The notes: generated from the letters alone by a model not told the origin. Counted from the first letter of the stretch, positions 17,612-25,653 are shown. The stretch is 33,780 nucleotides of DNA from Deltaproteobacteria bacterium (GCA_023248955.1 JAHFDP010000046.1:1-33780), one strand, 5' to 3'. A program made the numbers and translations.

Positions 17612-18939
17612 AGAAACCGGCGCAGCTGCGACCGCACTCTGCCGAGAAGGCCGGCGGACGCGCCAAGATCTTCCGGCAAGTAGTCTCGGCGGACCTGGCC
17701 CGCACCCAGCGTGAAACCCAAGCGGCAACGAAAGGCCGCGACGCATTCTCCGCCAACAAAAAAGGTGGGGTCGAAGAAGCGGAGGGCCGGGTTTTCAAGC
17801 AATGTGAACTCGCTCATCGGGTGAAGGCGAAAGGGAACCTCGACCAGTTGGTCAACCTGGAGGGTTCGCTCGCCGATCGAATTCGCCGCTGGAATTTGCT
17901 TGCGAACAAACACGCGAACCTGTGGCCCATGCGCAAGAACCACCTCGCGGTTGGCGAGTGCAAACAGATGGCCTGCGAGACCGCCGAGCGGCTGCGGTAG
18001 CGCGCCCAGCGGAGAGACGGATCCGAGAAGCGCCTCGGCGTAGGGTGCGGCTTCCACCGATCGCTCCGCGTCCCAGCGTGCTTGCAGGAGCAGTCGATTC
18101 CCCACGAAGAGCTCGACATGACGATCGCCGAGCGTGACCCGGCCGAAGCGCTTGGGGAACCCATAAATTTCGCGACCCAGTGCGATCGCCAAATACGCGT
18201 CCGGGTAGACCTCTGGCGTGTAGACACCCGGGCGAAACAAGCTGTCGACGCAGGGAATGAACGGCGTGGCCTCTTGGTAAGCGAAGACGCGCCCCGCTGC
18301 CTGCGGATGGGCGCTGCGTCCTCCCGAGATGAAACTGAAGGAGAGCAGGTAGCGACCGCCGAGGCCGGGAATCGGACGCAACCCTGGCGGGAGGAGGGCT
18401 TCGAGCCGCCGTGGATCGTCCTCCATGATGAACAACGACATCGGGAACGGCGGAAACTCGTAGGGGCCCGGGATGAGACGCGCGTTGGGTGATTCGAAAA
18501 AATCGTCGAACGATTCGAGCATGTCGAATTGCGCGTCGTAGAGGCCGCGCGTTTCGTGGGCGAGTTCACGGAGCACGTGGCGAGCGAACGTGGGGCTTGT
18601 CTCGAGCAGCTTGTCGAAGCAGTCGCGATCGATGGAGGCGATTTCAACGGGCGTGAGTGTTTTGACGGACGCGGAACGGCGACCACGATCGACGAGGCTA
18701 ACGAGCCCGACGGATCGGGGCGCGTCGAGGAGCGTCACCACGCGGCCATCGCGAAGAACCGCCAGCTCGCCGCTCAACAAAAAGATCAGCCGAGAGCCCT
18801 CGCCTCCAGCACGGATGACCTCCATCTCCGAGGGAAGGGATTCGTAGGCGACCGACTTTCGCACAAGTTCTTCCGCGCTCGGTTCGAGGCCCGCCAGCAA
18901 GGGAATGCGCGTCAGAACTTCGCGGGGGGCGCCGGTCAT
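17608..18939 (-). CDS. Cyclic-nucleotide-binding domain fused to acetoacetate-decarboxylase-like domain
   Basis: 443 residues starting MTGAPREV at 18939; a much longer open frame upstream is antisense shadow of the CLC gene and not used. Residues about 8-140 are a CNMP/CRP-type beta-roll (LAGLEPSAEEL ... GGEGSRLIFLLSGELAVL ... RSASVKTLTPVEIASID), with no DNA-binding helix-turn-helix after it. Residues about 165-440 are an acetoacetate-decarboxylase-family domain: FPPFPMSLFIM, PGVYTPEVYPDAYLAIALGREIYGFPKRFG. In the last block the Lys of PKR matches the Schiff-base lysine of the decarboxylase, with Arg in place of the second Lys. The enzyme may thus be gated by a nucleotide or other ligand. It lies 17 bases behind the CLC gene and converges on the FAD oxidoreductases. 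The true substrate is unknown. Confidence 0.85.
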   Translation of the reverse strand: MTGAPREVLTRIPLLAGLEPSAEELVRKSVAYESLPSEMEVIRAGGEGSRLIFLLSGELAVLRDGRVVTLLDAPRSVGLVSLVDRGRRSASVKTLTPVEIASIDRDCFDKLLETSPTFARHVLRELAHETRGLYDAQFDMLESFDDFFESPNARLIPGPYEFPPFPMSLFIMEDDPRRLEALLPPGLRPIPGLGGRYLLSFSFISGGRSAHPQAAGRVFAYQEATPFIPCVDSLFRPGVYTPEVYPDAYLAIALGREIYGFPKRFGRVTLGDRHVELFVGNRLLLQARWDAERSVEAAPYAEALLGSVSPLGALPQPLGGLAGHLFALANREVVLAHGPQVRVFVRKQIPAANSIGERTLQVDQLVEVPFRLHPMSEFTLLENPALRFFDPTFFVGGECVAAFRCRLGFTLGAGQVRRDYLPEDLGASAGLLGRVRSQLRRFL

Positions 18940-18956
18940 TCGTTTTCTCGTTTCAT

Positions 18957-20162
18957 TCAAGCGATGCGCTGCGCGGGATAGATTCCGCGGTGGCCAGCGA
19001 ATAGATACGCAAGCACGGCCACGATAACGACGTGCGGAAGGACGTTCGTTCCCAGCAGCTCGATGGCCATCACGGAGAGCGCCAAGGGCGTGTTGGCTGC
19101 GGCGGCAAACATGGCGGTGAGGCCCACGCCCGCGGCCAAATCGAGCGGCAGGCCGAGCAGCGGGCCGAGCGCATTGCCAAGTGCGGCGCCCACGAAAAAG
19201 AGCGGCGTGACTTCGCCTCCCAAAAAGCCCGCGCTCAATGTCACCGCTGTGAAGATTAGCTTCAGCAGAAAAGCGGTCGACGGCAAATGGGGATCGGAGA
19301 AGGAACGCAAGATCGTCGGAACGCCCAGGCCGAGATAGTCGTCGGTTCCGACCGCTTTCCAGAGGAGAACCACGAGCGCTCCGCCGATCGCCATGCGAAG
19401 CGGAAGGGATGGCAGCGCGTTCGCCAGCCGCGTTTTGAGCAGGTGGGTCAGCTCGACAAACAACGTCGACACGAGCGCGACGGCGAGTGCAAAGAGAATC
19501 CATTTTCCGACGACGAGCGGGGTCAATCCCAGAAATGCGGGCTGGGGATAAACAGTGTGAACGATGCCCAACCCGCGCGTCACCCAATCGCCGACGAGCG
19601 CCGCGATGAGCGCCGGGACCAGCGCCTCGTAACTCATCCGCCCGGCCACCACGACCTCGAGACCAAAGAGCGTTCCCGCGACCGGCGTACCGAAGACGGC
19701 GCCGAACCCGCCCGCGATTCCCGCGGCCAGCAGCTCGCGCCGCGTGTCCGCGCTCACACGAAAACGGTGCGACACATAGTCCGCAAGGCTGGCGCCCATC
19801 TGCACCGCGGTGCCTTCTCGGCCCGCGCTTCCGCCGAACAGGTGGGTGAGCACGGTTCCCACGAGAACCATCGGCGCCATGCGGACGGGAATTTCTGGAC
19901 TGTCTTCGTGAACCGTGTCGATGACGAGGTTGTTGCCGCCGAGGATCTTCAGGCCCCACTTGGCGTAGATGGCGCCGATCACCAGGCCCGCGAGGGGAAG
20001 TGTGTAGACGATGGTGTCGTGCGCATTTCGAAATGCGGTGGCGCGCTCGAGGAGGTTGAGAAACACCGCCGCCGCTACGCCGGAGAGGACGCCCACCGCC
20101 ACGCCAAGCAGCGCCCACTGAGGGAAGGCGCGTACGCGATGTTCGAGCGACGTTTTCGCCAC
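18957..20162 (-). CDS. CLC-family anion/proton antiporter, probable fluoride exporter (CLC-F type)
   Basis: 401 residues with about ten membrane helices. The canonical chloride-binding motifs are altered in the way reported for fluoride-specific CLCs: GGNNLVIDTV in place of GSGIP, GREGTAVQMG (not GREGP/GKEGP) with the gating Glu, and GGEVTPLFF in place of GGxFxP. Such proteins exchange F- for H+ and protect against fluoride. The call therefore leans to CLC-F, though selectivity cannot be read with certainty. GTG at 20162 lies just past the stop of the upstream lipoprotein gene; the alternative TTG at 20219 would overlap that gene. No fluoride riboswitch is visible upstream, so regulation differs from the classic case. 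It is probably co-transcribed with the decarboxylase-domain gene. Confidence 0.85.
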   Translation of the reverse strand: MAKTSLEHRVRAFPQWALLGVAVGVLSGVAAAVFLNLLERATAFRNAHDTIVYTLPLAGLVIGAIYAKWGLKILGGNNLVIDTVHEDSPEIPVRMAPMVLVGTVLTHLFGGSAGREGTAVQMGASLADYVSHRFRVSADTRRELLAAGIAGGFGAVFGTPVAGTLFGLEVVVAGRMSYEALVPALIAALVGDWVTRGLGIVHTVYPQPAFLGLTPLVVGKWILFALAVALVSTLFVELTHLLKTRLANALPSLPLRMAIGGALVVLLWKAVGTDDYLGLGVPTILRSFSDPHLPSTAFLLKLIFTAVTLSAGFLGGEVTPLFFVGAALGNALGPLLGLPLDLAAGVGLTAMFAAAANTPLALSVMAIELLGTNVLPHVVIVAVLAYLFAGHRGIYPAQRIA

Positions 20163-20164
20163 CG

Positions 20165-20623
20165 CTACGAGCGCCGCTGCCCGGTCAGGTGGGACTGTAC
20201 GTAACACGCCTGTGCGCAAACTGTGCCTTGCAGCACCGTCTCGTCGTAGTTGGTCCGCGCGTCAAACGTGGTGGATGTCGGGAAGGTTTCGCTGATGGTG
20301 TCCGTCGATTGCCAGCGGCACCCATCGGCGTAGGTGAATTGCTGGACCAGCGTGACGACGAAGTGGTCGCTCGCGTCGATGGTCCCTACGAAGTCCTTGC
20401 CGCCGAAATGAAACGTGGTGTTCGTCCCGTGGCTATCGATGGTGAGTTGGCCGTTGGCGATCGGTGAGACGCTGAAGTCGCAGGGGCCGGTGACATCGGA
20501 CACCACGATGTCGAAAGGCGCGTTGGACAGGTCGAGAATCGGGCGGACGTTTTGACTTCCGCCGCATGCCGCCGCAATAGAGCAGGCCGCCACCACCGTT
20601 TCGATTCGCACGCGTCCGCGCAT
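20165..20623 (-). CDS. Small lipoprotein of unknown function
   Basis: 152 residues from ATG 20623. A basic start (MRGRVRIE) and hydrophobic stretch lead to the lipobox IAAAC followed by GGSQ, so the mature protein is lipid-anchored, probably in the outer membrane. The mature part is rich in beta-forming residues and Thr/Asp (LTIDSHGTNTTFHFGGKDFVG) and has four cysteines that could pair (near CDFS, DGCRW, TVCAQACY). I recognise no family. An upstream ATG at 20659 would put residues before the signal and is unlikely. Its stop lies 2 bases before the CLC start, suggesting an operon. The 124 bases between its start and the divergent GH130 gene should hold both promoters. Confidence 0.65.
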   Translation of the reverse strand: MRGRVRIETVVAACSIAAACGGSQNVRPILDLSNAPFDIVVSDVTGPCDFSVSPIANGQLTIDSHGTNTTFHFGGKDFVGTIDASDHFVVTLVQQFTYADGCRWQSTDTISETFPTSTTFDARTNYDETVLQGTVCAQACYVQSHLTGQRRS

Positions 20624-20747
20624 GAAAGGAGACGGTACTCGCTGCTGGACCAATGGCAAGATGCGCGAAGTGATGGATGGTCATCATCCGAGAGGTCTCG
20701 GAGAATGTCGCGCAACTTCGCGTGCTATCGCCGTTTGCGGAGGCTCG

Positions 20748-22061
20748 ATGACGCATTGGCGGCTAGGCACGGTGGTTGTTTTTCTCGCGTGCGTGGCGTC
20801 CGCGACGGCGGCGTCGCGCAATCGGGCCCACTTGAAAGCGGCGCGATCGAGAATCACCGAAGAAGTTGGGCCGCGCACGAAACGTGCCGCATCGAGCAAA
20901 GCCTTCGCAGTGCGGCCAGCGAATCAACCGGCCGCGCGGTTTCGCGGTCTGCCGCCCACCGCCGCGCATGCCTACGCGCGTCCCGATTGGCTCGGCGGCG
21001 AGTTCCAAAAAATCGGCGTGGTGATTCGGCCCGACGCGAGCAAAGCCTCCATGGCGCGCGCCGTCTACAACCCCGCGGTGATGGCGATTGAGGACGGCCG
21101 CGGCGGGCAAGAGCTCCTGATGGCGGTCCGCGCGGAGGACAATGCCGGCGCGGGAAAGTGGTTCGGCACGTCGCGACTCCTCTTCATGCGGAGCCGCGGA
21201 ATCCAGAAATCCGTGGTTGATTTTTTATCAAGAGGCCACCGCGCGCATTTTGGCGACTTCCAAGAGACCAGCCTCAAGATGGAGCCCACCGAATGGTACG
21301 AGAAAAATGGTGGGCTGGAGGATCCGCGTTGGAGCACGATTCAAGTCGATGGCCGCGATCACGTTTTCATCACTTACACCGCGTATGAATTCGATGAAGC
21401 GACGAACGCTGGCACGGCACGCATTGCGCTGGCGCTGGCGGACAAGCGAGCACTCGCGACTTGGCGACCCGGCGCTTCGAATCCGATTCGCAAACTCGGT
21501 CTGATGTTTCCCGACGGCACGTTGAAACGCCCGGCAAGCGCCAATCCCAACTGGAGCAAATCCGCGGCGGTGGTTCAGTTGCCCAGCGGCGAGTTGCTTG
21601 CGTACTACGGCGACGATCGCGCGCTGCACCTTGCGAGGGCGCCGCGGCCCGAGGGACCTTGGGTCACCGTGAACGACGCCGTGTTTGAATCGCGTCCGAC
21701 ATTTTTCGATGCGGGGCTCATCGAGCCGGCCTTTGCGTGGCTCGACGGGAATCGAATTCACCTCGTCTACAACGGCGATGCGCCGCCCGGTCCACACTTT
21801 CCCGGTGGCTATTCCATTGGCGAAGCGGTGACCACGCTGGACAATCCCGCGCAGGTGGAGTCGCGATCGAAGTCGCCGTTTCTATTCGTGACCGAGCCGC
21901 ACGAACGCAAAGGGCAAGTCGACGACGTCATCTTTCTCGCCTCGGGAATGGCCAGGATTCGCGCGGGCGGTGACGAGGTCTTGCTGGCGTTCACGGGGGC
22001 TGGTGACAGCGTGATTACGGCGCAAGTGGCCAAGGCGCGACGCGGCGTTGGACCGCGCTGA
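20748..22061 (+). CDS. Secreted GH130-type glycoside phosphorylase/hydrolase
   Basis: 437 residues. ATG 20748 is preceded by GGAGG (20739-20743) and begins a signal peptide (THWRLGTVVVFLACVASATAA); the frame is open to 20622 but that extension lacks sense. The body is a five-bladed propeller of the GH130 family, which includes beta-1,4-mannooligosaccharide phosphorylases and some hydrolases. Visible signatures are YNPAVMAIED near the start, GGLEDPRW (about 187-194) containing the catalytic Asp region, and late VDDVIFLASGM. A signal peptide is unusual for phosphorylases, which are mostly cytoplasmic, so hydrolysis of external mannosides or N-glycan cores is a fair alternative. No carbohydrate transporter adjoins it. 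Confidence 0.8.
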   Translation: MTHWRLGTVVVFLACVASATAASRNRAHLKAARSRITEEVGPRTKRAASSKAFAVRPANQPAARFRGLPPTAAHAYARPDWLGGEFQKIGVVIRPDASKASMARAVYNPAVMAIEDGRGGQELLMAVRAEDNAGAGKWFGTSRLLFMRSRGIQKSVVDFLSRGHRAHFGDFQETSLKMEPTEWYEKNGGLEDPRWSTIQVDGRDHVFITYTAYEFDEATNAGTARIALALADKRALATWRPGASNPIRKLGLMFPDGTLKRPASANPNWSKSAAVVQLPSGELLAYYGDDRALHLARAPRPEGPWVTVNDAVFESRPTFFDAGLIEPAFAWLDGNRIHLVYNGDAPPGPHFPGGYSIGEAVTTLDNPAQVESRSKSPFLFVTEPHERKGQVDDVIFLASGMARIRAGGDEVLLAFTGAGDSVITAQVAKARRGVGPR

Positions 22062-22083
22062 TCGAATCCTCGCAAGTCGACCC

Positions 22084-22107
22084 ACAAGCGGACAAGCGGA
22101 CAAGCGG
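22084..22107. repeat. Short tandem repeat, three copies of ACAAGCGG
   Basis: Three exact 8-bp copies (22084-22091, 22092-22099, 22100-22107) in the 111-base gap between the GH130 gene and the CBS gene. It may vary in copy number by slippage and so alter spacing in the CBS gene's leader. No known binding-site match. Confidence 0.8.
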
Positions 22108-22172
22108 GGATTGCCCGCAGCTCCGCCGGTGCAGACCTTTGACGCACCGGAACTTCAGCCGAGGAGTGAGCG

Positions 22173-22607
22173 ATGCGTTGTGAAGAGCTGATGAAGAAAA
22201 ATGTGGCCTGCTGCAACGAGCAGGAGGCGGTCCAGACGGCGGCGAAGCTGATGCGCGATCAAAATGTCGGGTTCATTCCCGTCTGCAACAGCGACGGCAA
22301 AGTGCTGGGGACGATCACCGATCGCGACATCACCATTCGGCTGGTCGCCGACAACACGCCGCCCGCGAACACACGCTGTGGAACGGTGATGACGCGCGAG
22401 GTTGTGTACTGCAAACCCGACGACGAACTCGCCGAAGCCGAGCAGCTCATGGCGCGATACCAAAAGTCGCGAATCCTCGTGTGTGACGAGCAGAAGAAGC
22501 TGCTGGGCGTAATCAGCCTCTCGGACATCGCGGAGCGCGAGAGCGATGGCGCGCTGGCGCAGACGTTGCGGCGGGTGGCGTCGCGGGAAGTGAGCGTGCA
22601 GTTGTAG
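22173..22607 (+). CDS. Two-CBS-domain protein
   Basis: 144 residues, made almost wholly of a CBS pair (Bateman module) that senses adenine nucleotides or similar ligands. ATG 22173 has a strong GAGGAG (22161-22166) six bases upstream. The first CBS repeat covers about 8-62 (AAKLMRDQNVGFIPVC ... GTITDRDITIR) and the second about 72-130 (AEQLMARYQKSRILVCDEQ ... GVISLSDIAER). Such stand-alone proteins usually regulate a partner enzyme or transporter by binding. The likely partner is unknown: the neighbours are a GH130 enzyme upstream and a flippase-like membrane protein downstream. It is followed by a GC-rich hairpin, which suggests that transcription may end there. Confidence 0.9.
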   Translation: MRCEELMKKNVACCNEQEAVQTAAKLMRDQNVGFIPVCNSDGKVLGTITDRDITIRLVADNTPPANTRCGTVMTREVVYCKPDDELAEAEQLMARYQKSRILVCDEQKKLLGVISLSDIAERESDGALAQTLRRVASREVSVQL

Positions 22608-22630
22608 GATCGCAAGTCGTTGACGTAACT

Positions 22631-22654
22631 CCCTCCTCCGCAAAGGGGGGAGGG
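22631..22654. repeat. GC-rich hairpin after the CBS gene
   Basis: CCCTCCTCC (22631-22639) pairs with GGGGGAGGG (22646-22654), with one G-U pair and a six-base loop. It sits 24 bases after the stop. There is no T-run, so it may be a Rho-assisted terminator or an RNA-protecting hairpin. Confidence 0.45.
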
Positions 22655-22701
22655 CCACGCCGATTTGCTTACGCGCCGCTCTCGCTGCAACATCGGCTTA
22701 C

Positions 22702-23661
22702 GTGAGTGAACGACTCAAACGCACGCTCCTCGCGCTCGGCGGTCTCGCGCTGCTGACGCTGGCGTTGTGGCGCGTCGATCTGGCCGAAGTAGCGCGGGGT
22801 GCGCGTGCGCTCGGTTGGCGGCTTCCTGTGTTCGTGTTGGTGCCGTCCATTGCGACGCTCCTCACTTTTGCGGCAGGGCTCTCGCTCGCCACGCCACGTG
22901 ACGGTGTCGGGTATCGCGAATGGATCCGCTTGCACGCGCTGACGCAAGGCGGGAACGAACTCTTTGGCGGCACGGGCGAGCTCTTGAAGTTGCGCGCGCT
23001 GCTCGAATCGCTCACGCCCGATCGCGCGCTGGCGCTGCTGTTGCGCGCACATTGGCTCAACGGACTGACGCTGCCGCTCTTTTTCTGCATCACCGTCGGC
23101 GCGGCTCCCTTAAGTGCGGATCGCTTGGTGATCGTGATCGGCGCTATGGCGATTTTTTCAGCGGCGCTACTGCTCGGACTTCTCATGGCAGCGAGGCGTC
23201 CGCTTGGCCGGCGCATCGCCGTCCGTGCGTGCCAGAAACTTTTTCCCTCGGGTGATGGCGAAGCGCTGGCGAATGAATTGGCGATGTTGTCGCTCACCTC
23301 CACGCGATCGCTCGCCACGCTGATCGCGTTCTTGACGCCGCGCCTTGTCGCCGCCACGGAGGCCTACGCGCTCTTCCGATTTCTGGGAACGCCCTGTTCG
23401 TTCCCGGTAGCGCTCTTCGGGCAATGCGCGGTTGAGCTCGGCGCGGCGGCGCTGAGTGCCATTCCAGGCAGCGTCGGCGTAGCGGAAAGCGCGGCTGTGC
23501 TCGTCTTCGCGCCGCTCGGCGTGGCGCCAGCTTCGGGTGTGTTGCTCGCCTTGGTGCGCCGGGTGCGGCAGGTGAGCTGGATCGCGATCACCGCCGGTGC
23601 CATGACCATTGGAGCGCTTCCCGGCACGCGCTCGGAGACGGCCGTTGCCGCGACGGAGTAG
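22702..23661 (+). CDS. Flippase-like integral membrane protein (UPF0104/LPG-synthase membrane domain family)
   Basis: 319 residues from GTG 22702, with eight or so membrane helices. The C-terminal segment AIPGSVGVAESAAVLVFAPLGV followed by GVLLALVRRVRQV is the hallmark of the lysylphosphatidylglycerol-synthase membrane-domain family (also called UPF0104), whose members are thought to move lipids or lipid-linked precursors across the inner membrane. The N-terminal helix and VDLAEVARGARALGW also fit this family. There is no synthase domain. The last 17 bases overlap the SpoIID-type gene, which suggests a shared transcript and perhaps a common role in envelope assembly. The substrate cannot be told. 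Confidence 0.8.
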   Translation: MSERLKRTLLALGGLALLTLALWRVDLAEVARGARALGWRLPVFVLVPSIATLLTFAAGLSLATPRDGVGYREWIRLHALTQGGNELFGGTGELLKLRALLESLTPDRALALLLRAHWLNGLTLPLFFCITVGAAPLSADRLVIVIGAMAIFSAALLLGLLMAARRPLGRRIAVRACQKLFPSGDGEALANELAMLSLTSTRSLATLIAFLTPRLVAATEAYALFRFLGTPCSFPVALFGQCAVELGAAALSAIPGSVGVAESAAVLVFAPLGVAPASGVLLALVRRVRQVSWIAITAGAMTIGALPGTRSETAVAATE

Positions 23662-25375
23662 GGCGCTGATCGCGCTCGTCGTTGCCGCGTGCGCCACGCC
23701 GAAGCCGGTGTTGCTCTCCCCAAAAGCGCCTCCTACTCCCGTGACAGCTGAGGTCACAGCGCCACCCAAGCCCAGCACGGCCGCCGAGCCGGATCCGGCG
23801 CGCGCGCCCATTCCCGAACCGAACGATCCGGTCGAATTTCTCTACGCGCGTCGGCTCTCCTTCGAGGGTGGCGTTCCGCTGGTCAGTGTGCGAATCGCCG
23901 AGGGCCAGCGCGAGATCGCGCTGGTGCCCCAAGGATCGATGCATGTAGCACCTCGCCGTGGCGCCAGCGTCGACGCGCCCGCGGGTGGTGAGTGGCGCAT
24001 CAAACTGCTCTCGGGGGCGCCGGGTGTTTTTCGCGCCACCGCACTGGTCGAGGAGTTTCGCTACGCCGATCACGATGGCGCCTGGGCCGCGCAGCGCACC
24101 TGGACCGAACGTGGTTACGACGCGCGACTCACCACCGTGGGCGCGGCGTACGGAATTGCCGGACGCGTGGTCGATACGCGGCGCATGTTGATTGTCTTGC
24201 GCGGCGATGGTTCGGAAGCCTCCGCGCGTGCGCTGGCCGACGATGCGGAGCGGCGCTTTGCCGTTCGTCCCGAGATCAACCGCGAGATGATCCAGCGGCC
24301 GTCAGGCCACTTGGCACTCGTCTCGCCAAGCGGTGCGCCGGTGCTGGAAGGCGAAGATGCCTTCACGTTGACCATCGAAGGCGACGCCGGAGCACGCGTG
24401 CGGCAGGTCGAATTCGGAACCGGTTACGCCTTCCACGGATTCGAAGATCGCATCTACGCCGGCAAATTGATTGCAGTGGTCGACGCACACGGCACGCTGG
24501 CGCTGGTCGACGCGCTGCCGCTGGAGCGACTCGCCGCGGGAATCGTGCCGAGCGAAATTTTCGCCACGTCACCGGCGGAAGCACTCAAAGCGCAGGCGGT
24601 GACCGCGCGCGGCGAAATCCTCGCCAAGATCGGCGCGCGCCATTTGGGCGATCCCTATTCACTCTGCGCCGAGCAGCATTGTCAGGTTTACAAGGGACTC
24701 GCTTCCGAGCTCCCTGCGCCGAGTGCGGCGGTGGCAGCCACGCGCGGCGAAGCGCTCTTTGCGAAGTCGGGCCGTCTCGTCGACTCGGTCTACTCCGCGG
24801 TTTGCGGCGGATATACGGAAGACAACGACGTGGTGTGGGGCGGACCGCCGGATCCCTCGCTGCGCGGAAAGCCCGATTTCGATGCGCACGATGCGCTCGC
24901 AGATGCAGCGGGCGGCGTGAATGAATCCACGCTGCATCGTTTTCTGGCCAGCGACCCTGGCGCGTTTTGCATGGCCAGCGGCTTTGCGCGACCGAATAAA
25001 TTTCGTTGGGAACGCCACTTCTCAGAGACGGAGCTCGATGCGCTGGTGGCTGGCCTCGGCGTTGGTCACGTGATCGCGCTGCGTGTTCCGCGCCGCGGAT
25101 TGTCCGGTCGGGCGCGGGCGCTCGTTATCGAGGGCGACAAAGGTTCAGCGCGCGTAGGGCCTGAGCTTCCCATTCGACGCTTACTCAAAAATCTCAACAG
25201 CGCGATGTTCGAGGTGGAGCATCCGGCTGGCGAATGGGTTTTTCGCGGTGGCGGTTGGGGACACGGCGTGGGGATGTGCCAAACCGGCGCCATCGGCCGA
25301 GCGTTGCGTGGCGACGACTACAAGACGATTTTGAAGTACTATTTTTCGGACGCGCAGGTAGCGCGAATTTATTGA
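23645..25375 (+). CDS. SpoIID/LytB-domain lipoprotein (likely peptidoglycan lytic enzyme)
   Basis: 576 residues. I chose the TTG start at 23645, which gives a compact lipoprotein signal MPRRSRALIALVVAACATP with the lipobox at VAAC; TTG 23609 would add twelve residues before it. A Pro/Ala-rich linker follows (about 20-55). Residues about 290-575 form a SpoIID domain: the Glu of GIVPSEIF at the expected catalytic place, SPAEALKAQAVTARGEI, YSLCAEQHCQVYKG, YSAVCGGYTEDN, GWGHGVGMCQTGAIG and the end ILKYYFSDA. SpoIID is a lytic transglycosylase that cuts stem-peptide-free glycan; outside sporulating Firmicutes such proteins act in wall remodelling. About 220 residues before the domain have no recognised match. 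Confidence 0.87.
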   Translation: MPRRSRALIALVVAACATPKPVLLSPKAPPTPVTAEVTAPPKPSTAAEPDPARAPIPEPNDPVEFLYARRLSFEGGVPLVSVRIAEGQREIALVPQGSMHVAPRRGASVDAPAGGEWRIKLLSGAPGVFRATALVEEFRYADHDGAWAAQRTWTERGYDARLTTVGAAYGIAGRVVDTRRMLIVLRGDGSEASARALADDAERRFAVRPEINREMIQRPSGHLALVSPSGAPVLEGEDAFTLTIEGDAGARVRQVEFGTGYAFHGFEDRIYAGKLIAVVDAHGTLALVDALPLERLAAGIVPSEIFATSPAEALKAQAVTARGEILAKIGARHLGDPYSLCAEQHCQVYKGLASELPAPSAAVAATRGEALFAKSGRLVDSVYSAVCGGYTEDNDVVWGGPPDPSLRGKPDFDAHDALADAAGGVNESTLHRFLASDPGAFCMASGFARPNKFRWERHFSETELDALVAGLGVGHVIALRVPRRGLSGRARALVIEGDKGSARVGPELPIRRLLKNLNSAMFEVEHPAGEWVFRGGGWGHGVGMCQTGAIGRALRGDDYKTILKYYFSDAQVARIY

Positions 25376-25653
25376 TCCAGACTGGTTTGCGCGCGACGGC
25401 GTAGCCACAACAGCGCAACCAGGGCGAGCGGCAGACCGTCCGTCCTCGACCCACATCCGCATCCGCGCGGCGGCGACTTGACCGCGACCTTGCCTGTGCA
25501 GGCCGCGCTCCCATGCGCCGTTTGAATGTTTCCGCAACCGTCAGTCATGTTGACGTCGGGACGCCGCAACGGCTTGTAACAACGTGTGTCGGGTCCGGGC
25601 CCGGGAAGTCTTTCTGCTCGCCATTTCTTATAATGGCCGACATGGACGCGCAT
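25369..25653 (-). pseudogene. Orphan C-terminal tail with MYXO-CTERM sorting signal
   Basis: The minus-strand frame ending at 25369 reads PDVNMTDGCGNIQTAHGS ... SPPRGCGCGS, then a hydrophobic helix DGLPLALVALLWL and RRRAQ. The order Cys-rich motif, helix and Arg cluster at the extreme C-terminus is the MYXO-CTERM anchor found on myxobacterial surface proteins. Upstream there is no signal peptide: the frame runs from about 25653 into the tonB start region, so the body of the gene appears to be missing. It converges on the SpoIID gene, with the stop codons side by side. Best seen as a truncated gene; a short expressed protein without a signal would make little sense. Confidence 0.55.

Noticed and set aside
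18940-20118. Upstream extension of the CNMP-decarboxylase frame to 836 residues.
   Set aside because: The extra 393 residues are an alternative frame of the CLC gene, Arg-rich and without sense; the domain protein begins at ATG 18939.
20291-20310. A sequence faintly like the core of the fluoride riboswitch (CTGATGGTGTCCG) near the CLC gene.
   Set aside because: It is on the opposite strand to the CLC gene, inside the lipoprotein coding sequence, and lacks the pairing segments.
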